DNA of 64,000 nt from Photobacterium sp. JCM 19050 (GCA_001310455.1 BAXG01000006.1:1-64000), one strand, 5' to 3'; counted from the first letter of the stretch, positions 19,853 to 29,700 are shown. The notes: generated by a model from the sequence alone, not told the origin. Translations and numbers: made by a program.

Positions 19853-20991
19853 ATGTTTACCCTGATTAAAAATGGTTACCTGTACGCACCTGAAGCACTT
19901 GGAAAAAAAGATGTCCTGATTGCCGGCAACAAGATCGTTGCGATTGGCAAAGACCTGTCGGCACCGACGCTGGTGGAATGCGAAACGATTGATGCTACAG
20001 GTAAAATTGTTACGCCGGGCCTTATCGACCAGCATGTTCACTTAACCGGTGGCGGCGGTGAGGGCGGCCTGTCAACGCGTACACCTTCAGTGAAGTTCTC
20101 CAGCCTGATTCAGGCAGGTCTGACTACAGTAGTGGGTGTATTGGGTACTGACGGTACAACACGTTCCCCACGCGATCTGTATGCTAAAGCTATGGGGTTA
20201 CGCGACGAAGGGATTACTACCTACTTCCACACCGGCTCTTACCAGGTGCCTACAGTAACCATTACCGGCAGCATCCGGGATGACCTGATTTTTGTGAATC
20301 CGATTGTGGGTGTGAAAATGGCTATTGCTGACCACCGCGGTTCTTTCCCTACAACTGACGAGCTGATGCGTGTCATCTCCGATGTTCGAATGGGCGGTAT
20401 GCTGGCAGGTAAGAAGGGGATTCTGCACATGCATATGGGCGACCTGCCAAATCCGCTGGAGCAAATTGAAGAAATCATTGCACGAGGCATACCACGCCAC
20501 CATTTTTCACCGACACACGTTGCACGTAACAAAACCCTGTTTGCTGATGCCATAAACTTCGCAAGAGCCGGCGCGCATATTGATATCACGTCAGGCGGAA
20601 GCTGTGCATTTGGCGAACCTTCCGAAGCGGTCATCGCAGCTCTGGAATCCGGTGTAGATCCGAAACACCTGACCGTCAGCTCGGATGGTAATGGCAGCCT
20701 GCCTAAGTTTGACGAAGGTGGCAACATGGTGGCGATTACCGCAGCCCGGTAAATGCCAACGCCATGCTGCTGCCGGAATTAATTGAAAGGGGAGTGTCGC
20801 CAGAAATCGCGCTCGGTATGATGACTGCAAACGTAGCGAAATCAGTCGGTATCAAAAAAGGTGCGATCTCTGTAGGAAGTGATGCTGACGTTTGTATCTT
20901 CAACCAAGACTACACACTCAGCAGTGTTATCGCGATGGGTAAAACACTGATTCATGGTGGAGAACAGCGGGTGATTGGGAATTTTGAGTGA
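19853..20991 (+). CDS. iadA: Isoaspartyl dipeptidase (one frame break)
   Basis: The product cleaves beta-aspartyl (isoaspartyl) dipeptides formed in damaged proteins (EC 3.4.19.5). All metal and catalytic elements of the amidohydrolase fold are present: DQHVHLTGGGGEGG, the carboxylated Lys in GVKMAIADHRG, HMHMGD, SPTHVARN and the Asp in SSDGNGS. One G added near 20750 (GCCCGGTAAATG) joins the main part to the end LIERGVSPEIALGMMTANVA, giving 379 aa versus about 390 aa for E. coli IadA. Coupled with the racemase, the pair would turn isoaspartyl and D-aspartyl residues into usable L-aspartate. Confidence 0.9.
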
Positions 20992-21012
20992 GTGACGCTG
21001 TAACACTTCAAA

Positions 21013-21034
21013 GGGGCTACTGGAGGTAGCTCCC
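21013..21034 (+). terminator. Hairpin after iadA
   Basis: GGGGCTAC, loop TGGA/G and GTAGCTCC form an eight-pair stem (one G-U pair) about 20 bases after the iadA stop. There is no clear T-run, so termination strength is uncertain. Confidence 0.4.
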
Positions 21035-21175
21035 TTAATTAAGATGAGAGATATAACAAGAAATTATAGTTCGCTTGAAAACTATCTAAACGCAGTAGTA
21101 CATTAAGATTAGATCATTCTTTTAGCAGGGAATCATTAGGATTAAGAGAGGTTATTAAAATAGCACTAACGTAAA

Positions 21176-21520
21176 CTATTTAATCATTATATATCCTGGG
21201 CTTGGAGAATTAGTATAAGTGCTTATTTTTAAGCAGCTAGGTATATCTCCATAATATACAATTGTATTGGCTTTAGTTGTATATGCGACTTGTATGTACG
21301 AAACCTAACCCTTGCAGGTCGCCTGTTCCACGCCCTTCCAAGTTGAATTCAGGTTACATACTGCGGTCCAGTCATTCTTCCAGTTCCCCAAAATGTATAC
21401 AATACCATCTGAACCAATATAAGAAGATATTATTTTTCCAGTACACCATTTCGCGGCAGCTATAGATTGGAATGGCCAGACTAAATATATTGTTAGTAAA
21501 ATAAAAACCAGCTTCCTCAT
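21176..21520 (-). pseudogene. Small exported protein A of the tandem array, interrupted by an in-frame TAG
   Basis: ATG at 21520 follows AAAGGATATGTG. The protein has a signal peptide (MRKLVFILLTIYLVWPFQS to IAAA) and mature KWCTGKIISSYIGSDGIVYI, then WTAVCNLNSTWKGVEQATCKG. A TAG at about 21305 stops it at 71 aa, but the same frame stays open for 42 more codons with family-like sequence (YIQVAYTTKANTIVYYGDIP, then SPSPGYIMIK) to TAG at 21176. A TGG to TAG change would explain this (KGW to KG-stop), real or from sequencing. It is the last gene of the array and the most divergent, with extra cysteines. Function unknown. Confidence 0.65.
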
Positions 21521-21532
21521 CACATATCCTTT

Positions 21533-21895
21533 TTAGTGATAAATCTGAAGGTCGGATATGGTTTCTACACTATATAAACCACAAATACCTGTTCCAATAA
21601 TCTTAACCTTACTTTTTGCATGAAATGCTGATAATGCGTGTGAATATAGGAGTTGCCCATGTTTGGTTGTTAGGTCGATATGGAATTCATTCTGATTTCC
21701 AGTGCATGGACTGGTATTTCTAGTTTTATTTAATGTAATATACGCGGAACCATTTGGAGCTGGTCTTTCAAATAGATGGATTCTATTTATTTTTGCGTCA
21801 TCTACAATACTTTTCGCTGAGACAATCAGTGGAATTGAAATGATCATAATAAGTAGTGACAATTTAATTAATCGAGAAAGTGATATGAACGACAT
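21533..21895 (-). CDS. Small exported protein B of the tandem array
   Basis: 120 aa. The signal peptide (SRLIKLSLLIMIISIPLIV to SAKS) is followed by a beta-rich N-terminal half with a single Cys in SPCTGNQNEFHIDL, a helix HGQLLYSHALSAFHAKSKVK and a second Cys in IIGTGICGLY. This Cys-helix-Lys-Val-GxC order is shared by the other array members. It starts with AGGCAAAT upstream and ends about ten bases before gene A, so the two are probably cotranscribed. No function is recognised. Confidence 0.75.
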   Translation of the reverse strand: MSFISLSRLIKLSLLIMIISIPLIVSAKSIVDDAKINRIHLFERPAPNGSAYITLNKTRNTSPCTGNQNEFHIDLTTKHGQLLYSHALSAFHAKSKVKIIGTGICGLYSVETISDLQIYH

Positions 21896-22043
21896 ATATT
21901 TGCCTTTATAGAATGAAAGGAAATTTCAACATTTTTTTGTATACGATCGACAGATGAATATCCGGAGTTGAAGGTGTGTTTAATATAAAGATTAAGGTGC
22001 TTGTATAAAGTAGGTTAATATTAATTTAACTTATTATATGGTT

Positions 22044-22388
22044 TCAATTTTGAAGGATTTGGATGTAATTGACATCCTCCCCATCAGACCAACGAATACA
22101 TGTACCCATTCCAACGACTCGAACTTTTTTTCCTGAGGCATGTGCTGCTAAGATCATCGAGTATTGTTGCTTTCCTGAATTAGAATTTTCATCCCGTATC
22201 ATCCAATAAGTGTTTTTGCACAACTGTTTATAACTAGCAGTATCTCCAGAAATAGTAAAATATACCAGTCCATCACTTGCCCTTACAATGATATAATCTA
22301 CGGTGCCTGTTTGTGTACCTGCAAGAGTGTTAAGTGCAAAAGATAAAGAGAAGAATATCACTAAACTTTTCCAGGTCTTAGTTGTCAT
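22044..22388 (-). CDS. Small exported protein C of the tandem array
   Basis: 114 aa. Signal peptide (KTWKSLVIFFSLSFALNTLA), then GTVDYIIVRASDGLVYFTI, Cys in QLCKNTYWMIRD, helix QQYSMILAAHASGKKVRVVG and second Cys in GMGTCIRW, ending VNYIQI. This member has the family pattern in its cleanest form. Its ribosome site AGGAGG is formed by the last codons (GGA GGT) of gene D, five bases upstream, so translation is coupled. Function unknown. Confidence 0.8.
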   Translation of the reverse strand: MTTKTWKSLVIFFSLSFALNTLAGTQTGTVDYIIVRASDGLVYFTISGDTASYKQLCKNTYWMIRDENSNSGKQQYSMILAAHASGKKVRVVGMGTCIRWSDGEDVNYIQILQN

Positions 22389-22393
22389 CTATA

Positions 22394-22726
22394 CTAACCT
22401 CCTGAATTTATCCTAATACCTAAAAGAACAGGTCTGCCCCAATCGTCACAACCGGATATTGCAGGAGACACATGCTTATTTGCAGCAATTGCTGTAAGAA
22501 GTGTACTTATTTGGTATTCACCTTTTTTAGTATCACCATATATTCGAATATAGTGCCCATCTTGTGAACATCCATCGGTAGGGAATTTCTGTGCAAATAC
22601 GATGTATACACGAGACCCACTATCGCGACCTTCAAAAAGTAGTTCCACTGGTTGCAAATAATGTTTCCAGTTAGCTGTAACGCTAGTCGAAAACACTGCC
22701 AAGAAAATAAAGATAAATTTGTTCAT
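22394..22726 (-). CDS. Small exported protein D of the tandem array
   Basis: 110 aa. Signal peptide (MNKFIFIFLAVFSTSVTA) then NWKHYLQPVELLFEGRDSG, VYIVFAQKFPTDGCSQDGHY, helix YQISTLLTAIAANKHVSPAI and the second Cys in SGCDDWGRPVLLGIRI. An AGGA site precedes the ATG. It is coupled to gene C. Function unknown. Confidence 0.8.
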   Translation of the reverse strand: MNKFIFIFLAVFSTSVTANWKHYLQPVELLFEGRDSGSRVYIVFAQKFPTDGCSQDGHYIRIYGDTKKGEYQISTLLTAIAANKHVSPAISGCDDWGRPVLLGIRINSGG

Positions 22727-22767
22727 TTTGAGTCCTAAAAATGATGAGTATGAAAATTAAAGAAGTA

Positions 22768-23091
22768 TCATTTTTTCATATCAAGTCTTGTCAATACGGG
22801 CATACCCCACTGATGGCAGGTATTTACCCAACCTTGTACCCTTGTGTTTGCATGAAAGGCAGATAGCAGAGCTGTATACATTTCCTGAAAGGAAGGGTGG
22901 GTTTTGCGAAGGGCTAATACTGAGTTGTTTGAGCATCCCTCTGAGTTACTAACTGACGAAGATAGTTCAACTAATATTTCATTGCCGAAATCGTGGACAA
23001 CTAGTCCTTTTATCGTAGTTTGAGAGAAAGAACTGTTTGCAAACCCCGGTGTAGTAAATACGAGTAGTAATAATATAATGATAATCTTCAT
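22768..23091 (-). CDS. Small exported protein E of the tandem array
   Basis: Start ATG 23091 gives a normal signal peptide (MKIIIILLLLVFTTPGFA); an in-frame upstream start at 23115 would add eight residues before it. The mature part has LVVHDFGNEILVELSSSVS, Cys in SEGCSNNS, helix QEMYTALLSAFHANTRVQGW and the second Cys in VNTCHQWGMPVLTRLDM. The latter end is close to protein D (GCDDWGRPVLLGIRI). Function unknown. Confidence 0.78.
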   Translation of the reverse strand: MKIIIILLLLVFTTPGFANSSFSQTTIKGLVVHDFGNEILVELSSSVSNSEGCSNNSVLALRKTHPSFQEMYTALLSAFHANTRVQGWVNTCHQWGMPVLTRLDMKK

Positions 23092-23149
23092 AAATGGTTC
23101 TGCCATAATAAACACGGTAATTTAACTTTTAAAAGAACCAAATTTAAAA

Positions 23150-23473
23150 TTAATGTGGATCTACTTGGTTTACAATACAGTAACCTGTACCATTGTGCTC
23201 TCTACCAGATGCATATATGGTTACGTTTTTATTCCCTGTGCTCCACATCATCAATACTACACTGATCATTACTGTTTCTTCTTTTTTAATCATCATCCAG
23301 TTATATGGAGAACCACTACAATTTGTTGGTAAGACACTATCCAGCATAATAAGTAAAGCCCCTCCTACTGCTGTGATATTAGAAATTGTGCCTGAGAGGT
23401 AACTTTCTGCAGATACAACGTTTCTTGATATCATTAGCAGTAGGATTATAAAAATTGCTCTTTTAAACACCAT
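23150..23473 (-). CDS. Small exported protein F of the tandem array
   Basis: 107 aa, ATG preceded by GAGGGAC. Signal peptide (FKRAIFIILLLMISRNVVSA) then SYLSGTISNITAVGGALLIM, Cys in PTNCSGSPYNWMMIKK, helix VMISVVLMMWSTGNKNVTIY and the second Cys near the end (GYCIVNQ). The second Cys lies later than in the other members. Function unknown. Confidence 0.75.
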   Translation of the reverse strand: MVFKRAIFIILLLMISRNVVSAESYLSGTISNITAVGGALLIMLDSVLPTNCSGSPYNWMMIKKEETVMISVVLMMWSTGNKNVTIYASGREHNGTGYCIVNQVDPH

Positions 23474-23515
23474 AAAGTCCCTCGCAATGATTTATGCCGA
23501 AATATTTTTCAAATT

Positions 23516-23838
23516 CTATTTGATATATATCCAACCCCAATCTGTATCACTTGATAAAAAAGTAGGGTAACCTTTATAACACCCATTTGTTTTTATACTG
23601 ACTGTCGACTCGGTATGAATGGCTGAGAGTGCTATTGAAAGAACTTTCTCTTTCTCTGGTGCATTAGGTTTATCCAAAGTTGTTTACTCTGGCAGTTAGG
23701 TTCTGGAAGGGTATCTGAAAATGTAATAAAAACAATATTATTTGAATTCACCCCTGTATATATCACTTCAGTTAATATCTGCTGTGTGGCGAATACGGGT
23801 TTAGAAAGGATAATTATTATGAAAACTAAGGTTTTCAT
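23516..23838 (-). CDS. Small exported protein G of the tandem array (one frame break)
   Basis: ATG at 23838 follows AGGGCACC. Signal peptide (MKTLVFIIIILSKPVFA), then VIYTGVNSNNIVFITFSDTL and PEPNCQSK. The frame breaks near 23685; one added base continues as LDKPNAPEKEKVLSIALSAI, NGCYKGYPTFLSS and a final WGWIYIK, stopping at 23516. The restored 107-aa protein has the family helix and second Cys, so the shift is probably a base loss. Function unknown. Confidence 0.7.
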
Positions 23839-23855
23839 TGATGGTGCCCTTAATA

Positions 23856-24197
23856 TTAATAAAGATAAATGTCATTAACTGTCGGTTTTGCATATCCCCA
23901 GTATTTACCCCTGGTACATCCAGTAACCCAAAATTGGATCGTCTTGTTTGCCTTATAGGCGGTCAGAAGGGTTGAAAGGAATCTGCTTCCGCCAATACCC
24001 CCATCCAGTTCAACTATGTAATAGTCTGCTCGTTCACAATTGTCGGGATTAATGGCTGTATTTGAAAACACAATCCGTACAAAAGTACCCTGTGTTTTTA
24101 CATACAGTTGTTTAATTGTGCCTACGCCTGAAGATTCTCCAGATACTGATATTGATGTAAAAAGAAAAAATAATGTGATAACAACAAAAGCCTTCAT
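23856..24197 (-). CDS. Small exported protein H of the tandem array
   Basis: 113 aa, ATG after GGGAATAAT. Signal peptide (MKAFVVITLFFLFTSISVSG), GTIKQLYVKTQGTFVRIVF, Cys in NPDNCERADYYIVEL, helix FLSTLLTAYKANKTIQFWV and second Cys in TGCTRGKYWGYAKPTVNDIY. Strong match to the C and D pattern. It ends 17 bases before gene G. Function unknown. Confidence 0.8.
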   Translation of the reverse strand: MKAFVVITLFFLFTSISVSGESSGVGTIKQLYVKTQGTFVRIVFSNTAINPDNCERADYYIVELDGGIGGSRFLSTLLTAYKANKTIQFWVTGCTRGKYWGYAKPTVNDIYLY

Positions 24198-24251
24198 ATT
24201 ATTCCCATAAGTAAAATAAATTATGATGCTGTGATTGTAGGATGAATTTTA

Positions 24252-24595
24252 TCACTTTAATCCAATGCTTATTACAGCGCAGGGTGTAAATACCCTGCCT
24301 GGACAGTGGTTGTTACCATGGTTATCATCATAATAAAACCATACCGGTTTTTCTGTGGCTTTTGCATGAAGAGCTGCGGAAAGTAATGCGGAATTATTGT
24401 TTCTTATAGCCGCAAAGCCTCTGCAAGCGTCCGCTAACCCGCTATCTATAGAAATACAGGTTGTCCCTGAGTTGGGGCTGTCTCCTGCTCCATTAACCAG
24501 AACCAGAGTGATTTGCCTATTATCTAACATAAGCCCATCAGCAAACACATGGTTGATAGTAATATAGTTAGTAATAATGTGAAAGAGCTTTTCAT
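24252..24595 (-). CDS. Small exported protein I of the tandem array (one frame break)
   Basis: ATG at 24595 with AAGGAGA upstream encodes the signal MKSSFTLLLTILLSTM. One base added near 24549 joins it to FADGLMLDNRQITLVLVNG, making a cleavage site VFA-D. The mature part has Cys in SGTTCISID and ADACRGFAAIR, helix SALLSAALHAKATEKPVWFY, and further Cys in NNHCPGRVFTPCAV. More cysteines than the others. Restored length 114 aa. Function unknown. Confidence 0.7.
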
Positions 24596-24742
24596 TTTTT
24601 CTCCTTAAAATACTTACCTCATGATTTAATTTGATTAATATAGAAATTTAGATAGAATCATTTGGGTTTTTGAAAAAATAGTTAGTTATAAACTTTGGCA
24701 TCATAGAGTCCAACGCTAGTAGAAATATTTTGAATAAAACAC

Positions 24743-25069
24743 TTAGTTTACGTTTTGTATTCTTACCCAGGATCCCGTAGGCTGACTATTTACACATGTT
24801 CCACCTTCCAAAACGCCTATTTTGATATATTTCCCTGCCACATGTGCAGCTAAAGCAACCGACTGAATTTCTTTTACCCCGGAATCGTTTAATTTCCATT
24901 TGAACTCATGTAAACCAATGCATGAACTTGTTTTAGATGAGGGAGATACGCCAACGAAAAGAGTTTGTTGAGATAGGTCGACTCCTACATGAGTAACATT
25001 GAATACTTCTATTCCGGCGAATGATTTCATTGATGCAATAAACAGTAAGAGGATAGTTACATGCCTCAA
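24743..25069 (-). CDS. Small exported protein J, first gene of the tandem array
   Basis: 108 aa. The start is a TTG at 25069 with a weak ribosome site. Signal peptide (RHVTILLLFIASMKSFAG), then VFNVTHVGVDLSQQTLFVGV, Cys in KTSSCIGLHEFKWKL, helix IQSVALAAHVAGKYIKIGV and second Cys in EGGTCVNSQ, ending SWVRIQNVN. This keeps the GxC and final beta-strand of protein C. Function unknown. Confidence 0.72.
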   Translation of the reverse strand: MRHVTILLLFIASMKSFAGIEVFNVTHVGVDLSQQTLFVGVSPSSKTSSCIGLHEFKWKLNDSGVKEIQSVALAAHVAGKYIKIGVLEGGTCVNSQPTGSWVRIQNVN

Positions 25070-25471
25070 GCAGTATCTGTCGGTATTCCAACGAAGTTTC
25101 CCATTTATATCTTGACTCCTTTTTGGTTCGACATTCCATTTATCTATAGTTAAAGGCTACTATTCTTTCTACTAATTAATCCATCCAAGTCTATGTACCG
25201 ATTGTTTAGCAAATGTATACACTATCAATTCCTGGACAACTGAGCATATCCAAACGAATACAACTTGAAGAGAAAAGTATGATTTTAATTCCTGTGGATT
25301 TTCATTTCAATAATATTAAATTTATTTATATTATTATTGGGACAGCTACAAATTTATTTCTCCATCCTCCGGAAGAATGACTAAATATCATTTTCTTAAA
25401 GTATCTGTCATTTCATTAGCTTTCTATTATACTGGCTTGGGTCATGATAGTTTGTTCTGAATATTTACTTT
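25070..25471. other. AT-rich intergenic region upstream of the tandem array
   Basis: About 400 AT-rich bases with no convincing gene. It should hold the promoter for gene J. No strong hairpin was seen. Confidence 0.4.
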
Positions 25472-25843
25472 TTATTTTTCATTTGCACACTTGATATGCT
25501 CAAGAAACTGTTCATTAGGTATAATTTCATCCAAATTAAATGGATAGCGACCGAATACCATGAAAGGGGATGGGTGGAGTAAATTACAAGCGGGTAAATC
25601 AAATTCCATGTTCCTTAAATTATCTTTTGCAATTACTCTAAGACACTCTCCACTTGAACCTCTTCCTTGTGATAGTACGTCTAATATGACCAATTCGGTA
25701 TTCTTTGGTAGTATTTCAATAAACTCCGATTGAATACATGGCTCACAAAAAATATCGGGTTCTTCGTGGAAACCTTCATTGTGCTTTCGTAGGGATATAT
25801 CAAAGTGTTTCCATAACCATGACAAATGAATCTGTTGCATCAT
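25472..25843 (-). CDS. Hypothetical protein downstream of the toxin/immunity pair
   Basis: 123 aa, ATG preceded by AGGTGAA. The product is cytosolic (no signal or membrane segment), slightly acidic, with three cysteines in the middle (EPDIFCEPCIQSEFIEILP) and GSSGECLRVIAKD. It lies about 90 bases after the predicted immunity gene on the same strand. It could be a second (orphan) immunity gene, as these often pile up behind polymorphic toxins, but I recognise no family. Confidence 0.55.
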   Translation of the reverse strand: MMQQIHLSWLWKHFDISLRKHNEGFHEEPDIFCEPCIQSEFIEILPKNTELVILDVLSQGRGSSGECLRVIAKDNLRNMEFDLPACNLLHPSPFMVFGRYPFNLDEIIPNEQFLEHIKCANEK

Positions 25844-25936
25844 ATTTCACCTGCCAAGAATTCGACTCTGTTGGCACTCTACTGAAAATGCACTTTTTAT
25901 CATTTTCTTAGGGTGACTGTCCTTTTAGTGTTGCGA

Positions 25937-26368
25937 TCAGATCTTAAAAGCCTTCATATCGCATTTGAATTGATCCCAGTCGCCACTCCTAAAAGCTGAA
26001 ATAGCTTTTTGAGAATCGTCCCCATCATGGAATCCCGTGAGCGTAATACCCAGCTTGAATAGTACTATATAGCCATAGAACTCATAGGGATCGCCATCTC
26101 TCTGGCAAAGCGTAGCAAATAGGTCGTCTTTCCAATTTAGTGCCAGATCGTTAACTTGAAACTGGCCCGAAATCTGCGGCAATAGAGTGCCTTCACGCAC
26201 ATGGCTGCTATTAGCATCGTACCGAACAATAAGTTCATCGTAGTGGTATTCCAATTCATTTTCGTTATTAGTGCGAATACTCACTGGCTTTCCGAGTTGA
26301 TTAACAACCTCAGTTTCAGACATGCCGAATTTAACTGGGCCAAATGATTTATAAGTTTCGATCTTCAT
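25937..26368 (-). CDS. Predicted immunity protein for the YD-repeat toxin
   Basis: ATG at 26368 follows GGATAGGTGTA and lies 10 bases after the toxin stop codon. The 143-aa cytosolic product starts MKIETYKSFGPVKFGMSETE and is acidic (DGDPYEFYGYIVLFK, FHDGDDSQ), as expected for a protein binding a basic nuclease. Position directly after the C-terminal toxin domain is the main evidence. A longer in-frame version from 26488 overlaps the toxin and is less likely. The family is not recognised by name. Confidence 0.65.
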   Translation of the reverse strand: MKIETYKSFGPVKFGMSETEVVNQLGKPVSIRTNNENELEYHYDELIVRYDANSSHVREGTLLPQISGQFQVNDLALNWKDDLFATLCQRDGDPYEFYGYIVLFKLGITLTGFHDGDDSQKAISAFRSGDWDQFKCDMKAFKI

Positions 26369-26378
26369 TACACCTATC

Positions 26379-26730
26379 CTATTTATTAAGCATGCCTTGT
26401 GATTTTGCATAGTCCAGCATTTGGCCCATTGCTTGATTGTACTTGGTTCGACTTCCAGAACCCTCAAGTGATGCGCGACGAACATCACGTATTTCTTTTG
26501 CCATCGCTCCTCTCATGTTCCCAGAATTGATCATATCCGCAACTTCTGCTCTATAAATTGCTCCAGCGCGACCGTTCCTACCATTACTACTAGTTAGGTG
26601 ATGATCGTGTGGGTCCATTTGTATTGCAGGGCCATCATTCGGATGAACAGATGGGTTGGATTGCCTCGCTGGCATATGATGTGAATCTAAGCCATCTCCC
26701 ACCGGCTTAGTCATATCTCCGTGAGCTCCG
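26379..26730 (-). other. C-terminal SHH-type (HNH/Endo VII-like) nuclease domain of the YD-repeat toxin
   Basis: The last 115 or so residues carry the HH pair in LDSHHMPA, the DHHLTSS element and the helical end MAKEIRDVRRASLE, which I recall from RHS and filamentous-haemagglutinin toxin tips classed as HNH/Endo VII-like nucleases with an SHH signature. Name of the class is from memory; DNase activity is inference. Confidence 0.6.
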
Positions 26731-29700
26731 CCTCTATGCCCTGTAACATGATCTTCCGCTTTATCAAACATTCTATCAAGTGGTTTCGGTGTTTTTGACT
26801 TAGCGACTCCGAAAGCGACAGCTAGTAATGTTTTGGAAATTGGAGCGTTAGGATCTAGTGAATTGATTGTATCTATAATGTCCTTTACACCAGTTACTGC
26901 ATTTATTGAATCACCTAATAATTGATTTCTTACTGCAGGGTCGTTTTCACCTACAAAATCCTTGTTCCCCCATCTGAAAGTCGTATCCTGACCATATGCA
27001 ACTTTTTGATCAGTCAATACTGGAGTGATCGGTTCTTTGCTCTCTGGTGATGGCTCGTCTACAGGCAGGTCAACCTCGTTTTCTGAATCGTCATCTTTGT
27101 TACCACTGCTATCGCCATTACCACCATTACTTCCTCCGGTATTGTTCCGACCTGAGGAGCTACTTGAAGATCCCCCACTGAAAAAGCTTTTAATCCTGCT
27201 CCAAGTACGTTTGACATCACTCTTGAATTCACTCCATGAATAGTGCCCTGTCGGATCAGTATACTTAAGCGGATTATTCCAAACATACGCATATCGGTTA
27301 AAACTGTTAGTTACAAATGGTGCCTGTATAAGCGGATCTGCACTAATAAACCGACCAATCTCCTGGTCATAAACCCGGCCATTCATATGTACCAGGCCAA
27401 CTTCCTCAATCTTTTCGTGGCCGGTATAACCGCGGTTGGTGATGGTGGCTTGCACTACGTTACCCGGATCGCTGACGGAGTTGTTCCAGATTACGGTGCG
27501 CTCTTTACCCCACACGTCGTAACTGCGGCGTTCAACAATATTGCCGTAACCGTCTGTAATCATGTCTACAGAGTTAAGGGCATCATAGTGCAGGTAACGG
27601 ATTTGCTTGGTTAGCAGTTTGTCTTCACTGTCTTTGGTTTGGGTGTTGAGCGCGATCAGTTTTCCGTCGGCATAGACAAAGTGTTTGTACTGTGTCTCCC
27701 CAGTTGTGGTGTTTTTAACCCGCTCGAAGGTCTTTCCAAAATAGAAGGTTTCTTCACCATCACTGGATGTCTTCAGGTAACGGTTATGGTTTGCGTCATA
27801 GGCAAATTCAACAGTTTTACCATCTCGGGTGATTTTGGTTGGTTTGTTAAATGCACTCCATTCCAGCGTTCTTTCATTGGCCGTTTCGCCGTCACGTTTA
27901 GCAGAAACCATATTGCCAACCGCATCATAGGTGTAGTTCAGGTCACCAACCTTGGTAACGGCATGTGGGCCAGCATTCACTTTGTCGTATTGGTAAACGT
28001 TGCCGTCTTTTTCAGTGATATTGCCCAATTTGTCATAAGTGAAAGTGAAACCGGCTGGAAAGTCAGGGTTATTGGGCAGGTGACGATCCGGTGAATCAAG
28101 GACTATGTCATTGGATATCACTCTGTCCAGTTTGTCATAGGCATATTTGTCCCGAATGCGAGGTACTCGTCATAGCGTTCTGTCACGTTATTGTGATTAT
28201 CGTACTGGTATTCCAGGTACCGGATATTACGACCCGTACTTTTCAAACCATTGAAGGTCTGAGGAGTGTTGTAGACATTGGTAACAACTTCAGCTGTCTC
28301 AGATGTTTCATCCCATACTGCGTCATTGTAGGTGGCGATATAGTCTGGCCTGCCGGTATTTGGGTTATGGCTATAGGTGTTGACCAGGCCATTACCCAAG
28401 GTTTCGGCTAGGGTATGGTCATAGGCGTCAGTATCCTGGCGCTGCCAGTAATAGATATAATTGCGGGTGTCTTCAGCGCTGTTCTCTGATTCCCCTTTTA
28501 TTTTTTGCAGGTGTTCAACCTGACTTGAGTCGGCAGTTCTGTCGTTTGAACACTGTCCGCCAACAGAACGGTCACCATCAATGGTTCCGCCTGCCAACTG
28601 GTTAGCGCTGTTGCAGTAAATGCCACTTAATTTGGCGACCTCTTCTGACAGCGTTATAAGTTGTTCAGCCAACTCGGTATAGTACTTGTAGCGGGTGCCT
28701 GCAATGGTTGCTGCGGTATCTAAATCGTCAGCGGTAAAGAGAAGTTCCTCATGTAAGGTGCCTTCCGCTTTCGCCACATAGATATCGTTCTGACTCATCA
28801 GGTCTTTCTTACCGTCACCGTCGTAGTCAGTCAGGATAAAATCGTGCGCTTTTTCCAGAATTTCTGCGTTAAAGTCGTGTTCGGTTACCTCATGAACGGT
28901 CGCATCAAAACTTCTTACACCACCTGAATAATTGGACTCGTTTGTTTCCAGCCGCATGATGGTGCCATCCAGCGTGATATCGAGGGGGATGGAAACATCA
29001 TCATGGAGCAGTACCCAAGTGCCCGGCCTCAGATAGCAAATTTTCTGAGCGTTACACCATTGCTTGTATCGGTAGCCATCCGCTAAGAGTGCGAGGGATG
29101 ACGCGTCTAACTGATGGATACTGATTGTTTTGGCATTGTATTCCGAGGCTTTTTCAGTAAAGAACGTCTCTTGCGCAGCGTAGCGTTCAGCCCTTGTCAG
29201 GTATTGTTTTGCGAGTGATGTTGCCTGATCGATGAGTGCCTGAATCTCTTCGCGGAAGCTGGCACTGGCAAATACGTCATCAGCGTAAGTTTTTGGGCTT
29301 CTGACGGCAGAAACATAGCCGTTATCATTGAACACGTATTCAACGGCCAGACGATCCTGATAATTTTCAGACTCACTGAGCAGGTTCACCAAACCTTGGG
29401 TTGTACTGTCAATGCCATTCGGCCGCACTTCGCGACTGACTCGCTCATATTGGTCATAGAAATAGTGAGTGCTGAACTTCTCACCATTGGTTTCTACCGC
29501 CACTTCCTGAGTCAGGCCGCTGTTGTTGTAGTAATAATTGGTGGTGCTGCCATAACCGGAGTGGGAGGAAAGCGTTCCGGGTGCACCGCGGTCATCATAG
29601 GTCCAGGTAGATACTGCACCGCCCTCGGTTTGTTTGGTTTTGCGGCCCAGCTTGTCGTATTCAATGGTGGTAATAACGCCGTTCGCGTCTTTCTTGTAGA

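Noticed and set aside
21176..25069. Array considered as CRISPR or simple DNA repeats
   Set aside because: No nucleotide-level direct repeats with spacers; similarity exists only at protein-pattern level.
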